DNA of 64,000 nt. It comes from Thermaerobacter subterraneus DSM 13965. Lineage in GTDB: Bacteria > Bacillota > Sulfobacillia > Thermaerobacterales > Thermaerobacteraceae. Every line of letters starts with the position of its first letter. The stretch's first letter is position 1. Positions 53,658 through 62,483 of the stretch are shown in pieces. A model generated the notes under the pieces. That model was not told where the DNA came from, made no database searches, and saw only the letters and a list, made by a program, of their open reading frames with translations. A program made the position numbers and the translations under genes. The stretch lies in NCBI RefSeq assembly GCF_000183545.2, contig NZ_JH976536.1, positions 283,672 to 347,671 on the forward strand, in the 5' to 3' direction.

Positions 53658-54695
53658 TCAGTCACACGGCGGGCCCTGGCCCCCCTGCTGGCAAAGCCAG
53701 GCCACGGCGGCCGCCAGGGTCGATACCCGCACCACCATGGGCGCGCTGCCCGGTGCCGGGCCGGGCGCCCGAGCCGGCACGAACAGCACGTCCAGGCCCG
53801 CCCTGGCCGCCGCCCGCCACTTCTGCTCCACCCCTTCCACGGGCCCTACCCGGCCGTCGGGAGATAGGGTGCCCGTGGCGCCCACCCGGCGCCCGCCGGC
53901 CAGGTCCCCGGGAGCAAGGGCGTCCACCGCCGCCAGGCCCAGGGCCAGGCCCCCGGAGGGACCGGCAATGGCCGGGGGGAGGGGGAACCCGGCCACCGTA
54001 CCGGGTTCCACCCCCATGAGCCCCGCGGCCGCAGCGGCGGCCGCCTCCTTGCTGGCGGCCAGGGCGGCGCGCTGGGCGGCCATCACCTCGTCCAGGGAAT
54101 CCCCGCCCAGGGCCCGGGCCGTGACCAGGCTGCGCGCGGGATCGCGCAGCACCGTCCAGGCGTCGCCCAGCCGGGCGGGGCGGGCCGCCACGGTGACCAG
54201 CCAGAAGGGGGTCGTCACCACCGGGCGCGTGCCTGGGGGGCGCACCACTTGCACGGGCACCGGCACGGCCAGGCCAGGCTCCACCACAAGCCAGGGGGTG
54301 GGCAGGCGTGCCGCCCCAAACCCCAGCAACCCCGCCGCGACCAGGACGGCCAGAAACCGCCCCAGCCTGGGGACGGGCCGCGGCACCGGCGCACGTCCCG
54401 CCGGGCCGGGCCCCGCCGGCGCCGGCCGCGGGTGGCCTGCCGGGCCGCCGGCGACGCGCCCTCCCCCACCGGCACGGCCCTGCCCGCCCCCGGGACCGGC
54501 CGGCCTCGCGCCACCACCGCCTGCCCCCGGGCCGGAGACGCCAGGCGGCCCGGCACGCCCGCCGGGCTCCCGGCCGCTGCCCTCCCGTTGCCGGCCGGGC
54601 CTGGCCGGGGTTCGGCCCCTTGGCCACGGCCTCCCGTCCACCCTCGCGTCGCCTCCCTCTGCAGCCGCCGCCTCTGTTCCGCCCGTATGCGCCAT
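53658..54695 (-). CDS. YlbL-like membrane-anchored Lon-type (S16) protease without PDZ domain
   Basis: The C-terminal domain is a Lon-type serine-lysine protease: catalytic Ser247 in AGPSGGLALGL and Lys292 in VEGVEQKWRAAARAG, preceded by GATGTLSPDGRVGPV. One transmembrane helix (FLAVLVAAGLLGFGAA) lies before it, after about 120 low-complexity residues. YlbL/SepM normally has a PDZ domain between helix and protease; I see no room for one, as only about 100 residues separate them. Position in the ylb cluster (rsmD, coaD, ylbJ, yceD, rpmF) supports the link to YlbL. The start is uncertain: ATG 54695 is used; the frame is open to 54818. Confidence 0.78.
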   Translation of the reverse strand: MAHTGGTEAAAAEGGDARVDGRPWPRGRTPARPGRQREGSGREPGGRAGPPGVSGPGAGGGGARPAGPGGGQGRAGGGGRVAGGPAGHPRPAPAGPGPAGRAPVPRPVPRLGRFLAVLVAAGLLGFGAARLPTPWLVVEPGLAVPVPVQVVRPPGTRPVVTTPFWLVTVAARPARLGDAWTVLRDPARSLVTARALGGDSLDEVMAAQRAALAASKEAAAAAAAGLMGVEPGTVAGFPLPPAIAGPSGGLALGLAAVDALAPGDLAGGRRVGATGTLSPDGRVGPVEGVEQKWRAAARAGLDVLFVPARAPGPAPGSAPMVVRVSTLAAAVAWLCQQGGQGPPCD

Positions 54696-54920
54696 CCGGG
54701 CCGGTCCCGCCCCGGGCCCGGGGCACCCCGGTATACCGCCTCCGGGCCGTCCATATACATGCTGGTGCGCCCCACCCCGTGGCATGCCCGGGCCTCTTGC
54801 CGGAGGAACCCGCGGCACCCCGGCCGCCGTGCCGGTGCGCCGCCCTCCCGGAGGTACCGCGGCGGCGGTTGCGTCCCGGTGCCCGGGCGCCGGGGAGTGG
54901 GGCGGGTCCGGTGCGGGGGA

Positions 54921-56138
54921 ATGCCCGTGCGCGAGTCACCCCTTACCCATTTGCTGGTGGCCGCCGTGGTGGGCCTGGTGCTCGCCATGGTGGTGTATCC
55001 CGAGACGGCCTTCGCGGCCGCCGTGGCCGGACTCAAGGTCTGGTGGGACGTGGTCTTCCCGGCCCTGCTGCCCTTCTTCATCGGCGCCCAGATCCTCATG
55101 GCCCTTGGCGTGGTCCACTTCATGGGCGTCCTGATGGAGCCCTTCATGCGCCCCCTGTTCAACGTCCCCGGCACGGGGGCCTTCGTGGTGGCCGTCGGCC
55201 TGGCCAGCGGCTATCCCCTGGGTGCGGTGATCACCGCCCGGATGCGCCGGCAGGGGCTGCTCAGCAAGACCGAGGCCGAGCGGCTCATGAGCTTCAGCAA
55301 CACCGCCGACCCGCTGTTCATGGCAGGGGCCGTGGCCGTGGGCATGTTCAGCACGGCGTCCGTGGCGGGCCCCATCATGGCGGGCCACTATCTGGGCGCG
55401 CTGGCCACCGGCCTGGCCCTGCGCTTCTGGCGCGGCGGCAGCGACCGCAGCGAAGCCCTGGACGGGGAGGAAGGGTGGCTGCTGGCCCGGGCCTGGCGCG
55501 CCATGGTCCGCGCCCGCCGGGAAGACGGCCGCCCCTTCGGCCAGGTGCTGGGGGACGCGGTCCGCGATTCCATCAATACGCTGCTTCTTGTGGGCGGGCT
55601 GATCATCCTGATGTCGGTGGTGATCCAGGTGCTGGACCGGGCCGGCATCCTGACCGCCGTCGGCGGCCTGTTCCTCCTGGTCCTGCACCCCCTGGGCCTG
55701 GATCCTTCCCTGACCCGGTCCCTGATCAGCGGCCTGTTCGAATTGACCCTGGGCACCCAGGCCGCCGCCCAGGCCCCGGCTCCCCTCTTCGACCGCCTGG
55801 TCATCGCCGGCGCCGTCATCGCCTGGAGCGGGCTTTCCGTCCACGCCCAGGTGGCGGCCATCATCCAGGGCACCGGCTTGAGCATCGGCCCCTACATCGC
55901 GGCGCGGGCCTTCCATGCCGTCGCCGCCGGGGCCCTGACCGCCTTGTGGATGGCCTGGTTTCCCGTGGCCGCGCCCGCCTTCCTGCCGGCCCTGGCCTGG
56001 GCGGCGCCGGGCCCCCTGCCGTGGCTGGGCCGGCTGGTGGCGGGAGCCTTCCACTTCCTGGTGGCGGTGGGCGCCCTGGCTGCCGTGGCAGCGGTGACCC
56101 AGCTGTTGCGCGCCCGCGCCGCGTCGGGCTTGCGCTGA
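54921..56138 (+). CDS. ylbJ: YlbJ, sporulation integral membrane protein
   Basis: Polytopic membrane protein of the nucleoside-recognition (Gate) family required for sporulation in Bacillus. The 405-residue product has about eight hydrophobic helices. Family blocks are VVFPALLPFFIGAQILMALG, VVHFMGVLMEPFMRPLFNVP, VGLASGYPLGAVITARMRRQ and MSFSNTADPLFMAGAVAVGM, with a later GLFELTLGTQAA and IIAWSGLSVHAQVAAI-type segment. The start is ATG 54921 with GGGGGA directly upstream, or GTG 54927. It is transcribed opposite to its neighbours. A sigma-E-like candidate promoter is described in the findings. Confidence 0.93.
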   Translation: MPVRESPLTHLLVAAVVGLVLAMVVYPETAFAAAVAGLKVWWDVVFPALLPFFIGAQILMALGVVHFMGVLMEPFMRPLFNVPGTGAFVVAVGLASGYPLGAVITARMRRQGLLSKTEAERLMSFSNTADPLFMAGAVAVGMFSTASVAGPIMAGHYLGALATGLALRFWRGGSDRSEALDGEEGWLLARAWRAMVRARREDGRPFGQVLGDAVRDSINTLLLVGGLIILMSVVIQVLDRAGILTAVGGLFLLVLHPLGLDPSLTRSLISGLFELTLGTQAAAQAPAPLFDRLVIAGAVIAWSGLSVHAQVAAIIQGTGLSIGPYIAARAFHAVAAGALTALWMAWFPVAAPAFLPALAWAAPGPLPWLGRLVAGAFHFLVAVGALAAVAAVTQLLRARAASGLR

Positions 56139-56241
56139 CGACCGGGGGCCGCAGGGAGCCCCGCCGGCCCCCTCCGGCCACGGCCGCGCCGGTACGGCGA
56201 ATGCGCCATGGCTGCACCGGCGTGGCCGCCCAGCCGCCGCC

Positions 56242-56838
56242 CTAGTCGCCGCCCTCCTCGTCCCAGCCGGCCCCTTGGCCGTCCGGATCCTCCACCCCTT
56301 CCTCCTCCCGGGTGGGAGCCGCTTCCCGGGCCGCCGTCCCGGAAGGGTGGGAGGCGGACCGCAGGGTGGCCTGCAGTTCTTGCCGGCCCTCGGCCACGGC
56401 GGCCAGCGCCTTGCGCAGGATCCCTTCCAGGCGGTCCAGGACGTCGGCGGCGTAGGCATTGGCAGAGGCCCGCACCTCCCGCGAGCGGGCCTCCGCCTGG
56501 GCCAGCATCCGCCGGGCCTGTTCTTCCGCCTTGCGGGTGATCTCCGATTCCCGGGCCATGCGCTCCACGTAGCTGCTGGCCTGCTTCACCATGGCCTCCG
56601 CCTCGGCCCGGGCCTGCTCCAGCAGCCGGTCCCGGTCGGCCAGCAGCCGGCGGGCCCGGTCGATCTCCTCCGGCACCAGGCGCCGCAGGTGGTCGAGGAA
56701 CGAGTAGACGTCGTCCTCATCCAGGATCACCTTGCCCGTCAGGGGCACGCGGCTGGCATGATGGACGAACTGCTCGAAGTCGCGGATGAGCACGTACAGG
56801 TCCCGTTCCGGGGCGGGCTCGTGATCCGCCACCGTCAT
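56242..56838 (-). CDS. Coiled-coil protein resembling DivIVA / V-ATPase subunit H, unknown function
   Basis: A 198-residue helical protein often found beside coaD in Firmicutes and labelled ATPase. Residues 1-60 have a short conserved head ([60 protein letters not shown]). A long coiled coil follows with repeating Ala/Glu/Arg heptads ([20 protein letters not shown]). The last about 40 residues are acidic and Gly-rich. There is no nucleotide-binding motif. The start ATG 56838 overlaps the coaD stop, so it is translated with coaD and rsmD. A DivIVA-like scaffold role is only a guess. Confidence 0.75.
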   Translation of the reverse strand: MTVADHEPAPERDLYVLIRDFEQFVHHASRVPLTGKVILDEDDVYSFLDHLRRLVPEEIDRARRLLADRDRLLEQARAEAEAMVKQASSYVERMARESEITRKAEEQARRMLAQAEARSREVRASANAYAADVLDRLEGILRKALAAVAEGRQELQATLRSASHPSGTAAREAAPTREEEGVEDPDGQGAGWDEEGGD

Positions 56839-57326
56839 CGCCTCCTCCGCTCGGCGGCCCGGGCGGCCAGGGCCGGCCGCACCACGTCAGGGACCAGGCC
56901 CGCCGGATCCACCCCGTAACGGGCCAGTTCCTTGACGATGCTGGAACTCAGGTAGGCGTTCTCCGGCCGGGTCATCATGAACAACGTCTCCAGCTCCCCG
57001 GCCAGCTGCTTGTTGATCTGCGCCATCTGGAACTCGTACTCGAAATCCGAGACCGCCCGCAGCCCCTTGACGATCACCCGCGCGCCCTTGCGGCGGGCGT
57101 ACTCCACCAGCAGCCCGTCATAGGCATCGACGGAGACGTTGGGCAGGTGGGCCGTCGCCTGGCGGGCCAGCTCGACCCGCTCCTCCGGCGTGAACCAGGG
57201 CTGCTTGGACGAGTTGATGAACACGGTGACCAGCACCTGGTCGAACAGGCGGCTGGCCCGCTCGATGATGTCCAGATGCCCGTTGGTGATCGGGTCAAAG
57301 CTCCCCGGGCAGAGGGCGATGGTCAT
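56835..57326 (-). CDS. coaD: CoaD, phosphopantetheine adenylyltransferase
   Basis: Converts 4'-phosphopantetheine to dephospho-CoA, the penultimate step of CoA synthesis. The nucleotidyltransferase motif is [20 protein letters not shown] (T/HxGH), followed by [20 protein letters not shown] and [15 protein letters not shown], the SSS-type second motif. Length is 163 residues. It overlaps the rsmD 3' end by 32 bases, as in the Bacillus ylbH-coaD pair. Confidence 0.97.
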   Translation of the reverse strand: MTIALCPGSFDPITNGHLDIIERASRLFDQVLVTVFINSSKQPWFTPEERVELARQATAHLPNVSVDAYDGLLVEYARRKGARVIVKGLRAVSDFEYEFQMAQINKQLAGELETLFMMTRPENAYLSSSIVKELARYGVDPAGLVPDVVRPALAARAAERRRR

Positions 57327-57894
57327 GGGACTCTCCTTTCCTGGCAGGCAAAACGTAAAAGCTCAGGGCCGTGTCGCCGTACCGGCGCCGGTCGGCGCAC
57401 TCCAGCCCGGCGACCCCGTCCGGCAGGACTTCCCGGGGATCGTGCTCCACCACCAGCCGGCCGCCGGGCGCCAGCAGCCGTCCATCCCCGACGGCGGCCA
57501 CCACCCGGGCCGCCAGTCCCTGGCGATAGGGCGGATCGGCCAGGATCAGATCGAAGACCCGGGAACCGCCCGCAAGTTTCGCAACGGCGGCGAAGACATC
57601 CTGCCGCCAGACGGCCGCGCCGGCGCCCGCGCCCACGGCGTGCAGGTTCGCTTTGAGGACGGCCACCACCCGGGGATCGGACTCGATGCACAGAGCCTCC
57701 CGTGCCCCCCGGCTCAGGGCTTCGATGGCCAGGCTGCCGGTCCCCGCAAAGAGATCGAGGACCCGGGCCCCTTCCACCGCCCGCCCCAGGATGTTGAACA
57801 GCGCCTGGCGCACCCGGTCCGTGGTGGGACGAACCTGCCGCCCGGCCGGGACCTTGAGGGGCCGGCCGCGCCAGCGGCCTCCCGTGACGCGCAC
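57295..57894 (-). CDS. rsmD: RsmD, 16S rRNA m2G966 methyltransferase
   Basis: S-adenosylmethionine-dependent methyltransferase for G966 of 16S rRNA. Hallmarks are [35 protein letters not shown], motif [20 protein letters not shown], and the catalytic LADPPYRQG. Length is 199 residues. The start is GTG 57894 (or the adjacent GTG 57897) behind GGGAGGA. A promoter lies at 57968-57997. The open frame continuing to 58770 is a shadow of the CotF-like gene. Confidence 0.95.
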   Translation of the reverse strand: MRVTGGRWRGRPLKVPAGRQVRPTTDRVRQALFNILGRAVEGARVLDLFAGTGSLAIEALSRGAREALCIESDPRVVAVLKANLHAVGAGAGAAVWRQDVFAAVAKLAGGSRVFDLILADPPYRQGLAARVVAAVGDGRLLAPGGRLVVEHDPREVLPDGVAGLECADRRRYGDTALSFYVLPARKGESHDHRPLPGEL

Positions 57895-57967
57895 CACCCG
57901 TCCTCCCTGAAATTGCCATGGGCCGGCGCCCGTCCTGCGGTGAATAAGGGCCGCCCGGCTCCTCCAT

Positions 57968-57997
57968 ATTATCGACTGCAAGAGCTGCGGAGGCCAA
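57968..57997 (-). promoter_or_regulatory. Sigma-A-type promoter for rsmD-coaD
   Basis: On the minus strand TTGGCC (57997-57992), an 18-base spacer and GATAAT (57973-57968). The predicted start is about 65 bases before rsmD. Confidence 0.65.
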
Positions 57998-58046
57998 TCC
58001 GTCACGGATCCTCCCCAAGGCTCTTCCTCCGGTTTCTCCTCTCCCG

Positions 58047-58083
58047 GCAAGCGGCGGGGTCGCGCCAGCGCCCCGCCGCTTGC
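58047..58083. repeat. Strong 13-base-pair inverted repeat downstream of the CotF-like gene
   Basis: GCAAGCGGCGGGG and CCCCGCCGCTTGC are perfect inverted copies around an 11-base loop. On the plus strand TTTGTGT follows; on the minus strand there is no T-run. It lies between the CotF-like gene and the rsmD promoter, and may terminate or stabilise the coat-gene transcript. Confidence 0.6.
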
Positions 58084-58241
58084 TTTGTGTCCAGCGGCCC
58101 CGACCCGGCCGGCCCCCGGTCCAGGGGGTCGGAACAGGACCGACGGGCCAGGACAGAGGCTGCCGCCTGTCGCGGCAGCCTCCTGGCCACGGGCGGGATG
58201 GCGGCCGGCCGGGCACAGCCATAGCCGCAGCCCTTCGCCGC

Positions 58242-58859
58242 CTAGCGCGCCCAGGCACCCGCCGGGCCCAGGGTCCCCGGCGCGGCGGCACCCGCATAGC
58301 CCCCCGGAAAGCCCTGGGCCACTTGACGAGCCATCTCCGCCGGGGCCTGGGGAACGGCGTACCAGTTGCGCTGCTGGAGATACCGGAAGAGCTCGAAGGC
58401 CATCTCGGCGTGGTCCCGGGCGATGTCCAGCAGGGCCCGCCGGGCCTCGGGGTGGGCGGCCTCCAGGGCCGTCCATGTGGTGGCCAGGCAGGCGTGCTTG
58501 TTCATCTCCAGGCAACCCACCGCCAGGGTGCGGTCGCTGACCCGGTGGCCCTGGGGCGCCGGCGGCCGGTACGGTTCGAAGGACGGAAAGCCCTGGGTCG
58601 CCTGACCGTTGCCGTGGACCCAGCGGGCATCGCCGTGGTAGTGGCCGGCGGGGGGTTGGGCCGCGCCCTGGCCCCGGGCCCGGTCCAGCATCCACTGGAG
58701 CTGCCCGTAGTGCCGCCGGTAGACCTGGCTGTGGCGCTGCAGGATCTGGCGCAGCTGCTCGTCCTGGCACATGGCCTGCTCTGCCTCGGCCTTCTCGATC
58801 ATGGCCGCATGGGCATTCAGCAGGTCCGGCAGGTTGAGAAGCTCCTTATGGCTTAGCAC
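58242..58859 (-). CDS. Spore coat protein F-like (CotF family)
   Basis: A 205-residue protein with a ferritin-like helical character. The N-terminal half has LSHKELLNLPDLLNAHAAMI; the C-terminal half matches the coat F pattern (DRTLAVGCLEMNKHACLATT, LDIARDHAEMAFELFRYLQQ, RNWYAVPQAPAEMARQV). The middle is a His/Gly/Pro-rich linker and the tail is Gly/Ala-rich. In Bacillus, CotF is a processed spore coat protein. The GTG at 58859 has AAGGAGGG about eight bases upstream. It is probably monocistronic. Confidence 0.82.
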   Translation of the reverse strand: MLSHKELLNLPDLLNAHAAMIEKAEAEQAMCQDEQLRQILQRHSQVYRRHYGQLQWMLDRARGQGAAQPPAGHYHGDARWVHGNGQATQGFPSFEPYRPPAPQGHRVSDRTLAVGCLEMNKHACLATTWTALEAAHPEARRALLDIARDHAEMAFELFRYLQQRNWYAVPQAPAEMARQVAQGFPGGYAGAAAPGTLGPAGAWAR

Positions 58860-58900
58860 GTTGTTCTCCCTCCTTTGCCCTTGGCCCATGAAGCGGGTGC

Positions 58901-60493
58901 TCAGGAAGCGGGACTCATCCCTTGCCGGGGCGGGAAGGAGCTGCGCACCCGGCTCCAGGGGCCCAGGGGGATGGGCGGGATCCCGCTCCTTCCCGTCCCG
59001 CGGCGCGGGGCGCCCGGTGCTCCCGGGTGGCCGGCCCGGCCGCCGGCGGGGACCGCGTCCGTGGCCAGGCCGTCGCGCCCCGGCACCGCCGCCGCAGCCG
59101 CACCCGGGGCGTGGTGGAGCCCAGGGCGGGCCGGAGCCACGGCGGGACGGGGCGTCCCTCCGGCCCCGGCGCCGCCCCGGCGGCCCGGCGGCCCGCCGTT
59201 TTCCGGGAGGGACCTCCCCGCCCGCGGATCCCGGAGCCCGCCTCCGGCCCGGGCCCGGGCTCCGGCCGGCCGGTCGCCCGCCCGCGCGGGCAAGGGCTCT
59301 AGCAGCACGTCCTGGCGCAGGAACGCGGCCACCAGCCCCAGCACGGCGGCGACAGCTGCAGCACTCCCCAGGTACATGGCCGCCCGGCCCAGGGGGAGCA
59401 GCAGGCCGAAGGCCGGCGGCCCCAGAGCCGCTCCGAAGAAGCGAACGGTGCCGTAGAGGGCGGTCACCCCCCCGCGCTCGGCCGACTCAACCGAACTGGT
59501 GATCAGGGTGTTGAGGGCGGGTAGCGCCAGGCCGTACCCCAGGCCCATGACGCTGATGGCCGCCACCATGGGAACCAGCTGGCGGGTCAGGAAGAGGGCG
59601 GCCGTCCCCAGGGCCAGGATCGCCAGCCCCGTCACCACCACCGCCTTGAGGTACCGGGACAGCCTTTCCTGGAGGACGATGCCGCTGACGTAGGCGGTGA
59701 TGGTCGCCACCGCCACGGGGATCGCCACCACCAGGCCCTTGACGAATCCCCGGATGCCGAAGGGCCGCTCCAGCAAGTCGGAATACACGCTGAGCAAGCC
59801 GAAGAGCATGAACAGCGCGGTGAAGCCCGCTAGAAAGGAGACGGCCAGGGAGGCACCCTTGGCCTGGAAGATCCGGCCCATGCGCCGCAGGTAGGGCCCC
59901 GGCGCCGGCGCTTCCCCCGGGCGCTGCGGTTCGGGCACCAGCCACCACAGGCCCAGGGCGGAGAGGGCGGCCAGGGCCGGGTAGGCGAAGAAGGGGGCAT
60001 ACCAGGCCAGCAGCGACAGGGCCGACCCGAGAATGGGACTGGCGATCTTGCCCAGCCCGTTGCTGGCCTCCAGGATGCCCATGGCCCGGGTACGGGCACC
60101 CCCTTGGAACATGTCGCCCGCCGCCGCCAGCGCCACCTGGTACATCCCCCCGGCCGAAAGTCCCTGCAGCACCCGGCCCGCCAGGATCCACCCGTAGGGA
60201 TCGCGGGCGAAGAGGGGCGCCAGGCCGGCTGCCAGGCCCCCCAGTCCGAACCCCACCAGGCCGGGGATCATCACCGTCTTGCGGCCCCACCGGTCCGAAA
60301 GGTAGCCGCCGATGGGGATGAACAGCCCCGCCGGCACGGAGAAGGCGGTGATGATGAGCCCAATCTGGAACAGGGTCCGGTCCATGGCCTCGCGCATCAT
60401 GGGCAGCACGGGGATCAGCATGGAATTGCTGAGGACCATGACGAAGGGCACGCTGCACAGGACGGCAAAGGCCAGGCCCAAGCGCTTCTGCAC
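58901..60493 (-). CDS. MFS transporter, 12-helix efflux type with long C-terminal tail
   Basis: Major facilitator with the loop 2-3 motif GGYLSDRWGRKTVMIPGLVG and the family start LCSVPFVMVLSNSMLIPVLP found in Bacillus drug/siderophore exporters (YmfD/YfmO-like). About 12 hydrophobic helices span residues 8-400. The last about 130 residues are Arg/Gly/Pro-rich and have no family counterpart. Substrate cannot be inferred. The start GTG at 60493 follows GGGAGGTGAG; an upstream GTG at 60502 lies on that site. The stop is 40 bases from the CotF-like gene start, so the two could be co-transcribed. Confidence 0.88.
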   Translation of the reverse strand: MQKRLGLAFAVLCSVPFVMVLSNSMLIPVLPMMREAMDRTLFQIGLIITAFSVPAGLFIPIGGYLSDRWGRKTVMIPGLVGFGLGGLAAGLAPLFARDPYGWILAGRVLQGLSAGGMYQVALAAAGDMFQGGARTRAMGILEASNGLGKIASPILGSALSLLAWYAPFFAYPALAALSALGLWWLVPEPQRPGEAPAPGPYLRRMGRIFQAKGASLAVSFLAGFTALFMLFGLLSVYSDLLERPFGIRGFVKGLVVAIPVAVATITAYVSGIVLQERLSRYLKAVVVTGLAILALGTAALFLTRQLVPMVAAISVMGLGYGLALPALNTLITSSVESAERGGVTALYGTVRFFGAALGPPAFGLLLPLGRAAMYLGSAAAVAAVLGLVAAFLRQDVLLEPLPARAGDRPAGARARAGGGLRDPRAGRSLPENGGPPGRRGGAGAGGTPRPAVAPARPGLHHAPGAAAAAVPGRDGLATDAVPAGGRAGHPGAPGAPRRGTGRSGIPPIPLGPWSRVRSSFPPRQGMSPAS

Positions 60494-61087
60494 GGGTCTC
60501 ACCTCCCTTCCCGGTCACGGCCGGCGGCGGCCGCCGCCGTCACGGCCGCTGGCTTGCCGCCCGCCAGGGGCGCGGCTGGCGGGCAGGCTCCCCGCCAGCG
60601 GCTGCGGGCAGGCTGCCCGCAACAAGAAGCGGCCGGTGGCGACCGCCCATCAACGGGCATAGTCTGCCCGGCGGTTCTGGCGGGTGGCACGCCACTCTCT
60701 GGCACGGCGTCCAGACCGCGGGTACAGTCCCATAGCGGGAGACCGCAGGGCCCACAGCGGGAACGTGGGGAGCCGATCGGGCCTGGCGCCCTCGCCCCGC
60801 ACGGCACGCTCGTGCCCCGGGCGGCGGGTCCGCTGCAAGGCGGCGCGCCCGCGCTCCATGCGGCCCCTCGGCCTGCCGGCGGGGCATCCGGGGCGCCGGG
60901 CGGCGAGCCCGCAGCAGGCCGCCGCGCGCCGTGGCCCCTGGGGCGCCGTCTTCCTCCCCCGGGGCCGGCTTGGCGCCGCCCGGCCGGCGCCCCGTGCCCA
61001 GCGACGCGGGGCCCAACCAGGACGGGCCGGGATAAGGGCCCGTGACCCCGGGAGACCTTAAAGAGGCGGAAACGGAGGGATGGCCCG
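60494..61087. other. Intergenic region between divergent MFS and gpr genes
   Basis: About 590 bases with no supported gene, although open frames occur in every frame because of GC content. It contains a perfect short palindrome-like repeat GCGGGCAG-G-CTGCCCGC near 60605. Promoters for both divergent genes should lie here, but I could not identify sigma-A or forespore sigma-G boxes with confidence. A slightly A-rich stretch lies just before gpr (around 61058-61082). Confidence 0.5.
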
Positions 61088-62293
61088 GTGACGGGACCGC
61101 GGGACAGAAGGGTCCAGGGGGAACGCGGCAACCTGGAGCGGATGGCTGAACGCCGGCGCGGTGCGGGCTGGAACGCGGCGCGCCCGGGGGCGGGTGGGGT
61201 GCCCTGGGGTGGCAGCGGCCCAGGGATGGCGGCAGGCCCGGACCTGTCAGCCCCACCGGCCGCCGCCGCGCAGGCCGGGGATGCGCCGCCGGCGGCCCCG
61301 TCCCTTGCCGCCGGCGGTCCCGGCAACCTGGCCGGGGGCAACCCGGCCGGGTTCGTCCGCACCGACCTGGCCCTGGAGGCCATCGGCACCTCCCAGCCGA
61401 TGCCCGGGGTCCAGGTGGAGGAAGAGCGCGGCCAGGGCTACCTGGTCACCCGGGTCACGGTCACGAGCCCCGAGGCGGCGCGCCGCCTGGGGAAGCCCCC
61501 CGGCCGGTACGTCACCATCGAATCACCGGGCTTTCGCAAGCGGGACCGGGAACTGCAGGAGCGGGTCGCCAACGTACTGGCCCGGGAGCTGGCGGCCATG
61601 CTGCCGGACCGGCCCGATGCCTCCTTCTTTGTCGTCGGCCTGGGCAACTGGAACGCCACGCCCGATTCCCTGGGGCCTGAGGTGGTCCACCGCCTGCTGG
61701 TCACCCGCCACCTGCAGGAGTACGTGCCAGAAGATCTCAAGGGCGGCCTGCGCTCCGTGGCCGCCCTGGCTCCTGGCGTGCTGGGGCTGACGGGCATCGA
61801 GACGGGCGACGTCATCCGCGGCATCGTGCAGCAGATCCGGCCCGACATGGTCATCGCCGTGGACGCCCTGGCCGCCCGCAACATCGAGCGCATCATGACC
61901 ACCGTCCAGATCGCCGATACGGGCATCCACCCCGGTTCGGGGGTGGGCAACCACCGGGCGGCGGTGACCCGGGAGACCCTGGGGATCCCGGTCATCGCCA
62001 TCGGGGTGCCTACGGTGGTCCATGCCCACACCATCGCCTACGACACCCTGGACGCCCTGACCCGGTCCCTGCAGTCCCAGTCCACCCTCTTCCGCACCCT
62101 GGGGCAGATGCCCGAGGCGGACAAGCGGCGGCTGATCGAAGAGGTGCTGGGACCGGCCGTGGGCGACCTGATGGTGACCCCCAAGGAGATCGACGTCTTC
62201 GTCGAGGAGATGGCCACGGTGGTGGCCAGCGGCCTCAACGCCGCCCTGCACCCGCGGATCGACGAGATCGACCTCTCCCCCGTCTTCGCCTGA
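61088..62293 (+). CDS. gpr: Gpr, spore germination endoprotease
   Basis: Aspartic-type (A25) protease that degrades small acid-soluble proteins during spore germination; made as a zymogen in the forespore. The 401-residue product has about 90 low-complexity residues, then AGFVRTDLALEAIGT, the prodomain/core junction common to the family. Core blocks are VVGLGNWNATPDSLGPEVVH, LAPGVLGLTGIETGDVIRGI, DMVIAVDALAARNIERIMTT-VQIADTGIHPGSGVGNHRA and GVPTVVHAHTIAYDTLD. The GTG start has GGAGGGATGG upstream. Its presence implies SASP-containing spores. Confidence 0.95.
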   Translation: MTGPRDRRVQGERGNLERMAERRRGAGWNAARPGAGGVPWGGSGPGMAAGPDLSAPPAAAAQAGDAPPAAPSLAAGGPGNLAGGNPAGFVRTDLALEAIGTSQPMPGVQVEEERGQGYLVTRVTVTSPEAARRLGKPPGRYVTIESPGFRKRDRELQERVANVLARELAAMLPDRPDASFFVVGLGNWNATPDSLGPEVVHRLLVTRHLQEYVPEDLKGGLRSVAALAPGVLGLTGIETGDVIRGIVQQIRPDMVIAVDALAARNIERIMTTVQIADTGIHPGSGVGNHRAAVTRETLGIPVIAIGVPTVVHAHTIAYDTLDALTRSLQSQSTLFRTLGQMPEADKRRLIEEVLGPAVGDLMVTPKEIDVFVEEMATVVASGLNAALHPRIDEIDLSPVFA

Positions 62294-62483
62294 GCACACC
62301 GGCAGGAGGCGGCTGAGCCTGCCTCCGGGACGCGGCCCCCGCCACGACCCGCTGGACCGGCCGGCACGGAGGCGCCCGCCTGCCTTTCCCGGCTTGCCGA
62401 ACCCGGACCGGCCCTGACCGCGGGGCCGCCCCCCACCGGGCCGCCCCGGCCTCCGGCAGGAACCCGGCACGGCGGGAGCGAAC

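Noticed and set aside
60540-60760. Possible T-box or other leader RNA in the MFS-gpr intergenic region
   Set aside because: A GGGTGGCACGCC stretch resembles part of a T-box but the full GGGTGGNACCGCG motif and a specifier stem are missing.
60684-61061. 125-residue plus-strand open frame between the MFS gene and gpr
   Set aside because: Arg/Gly/Pro-rich, no ribosome site, overlapped by equally long frames on the other strand; no family recognised.
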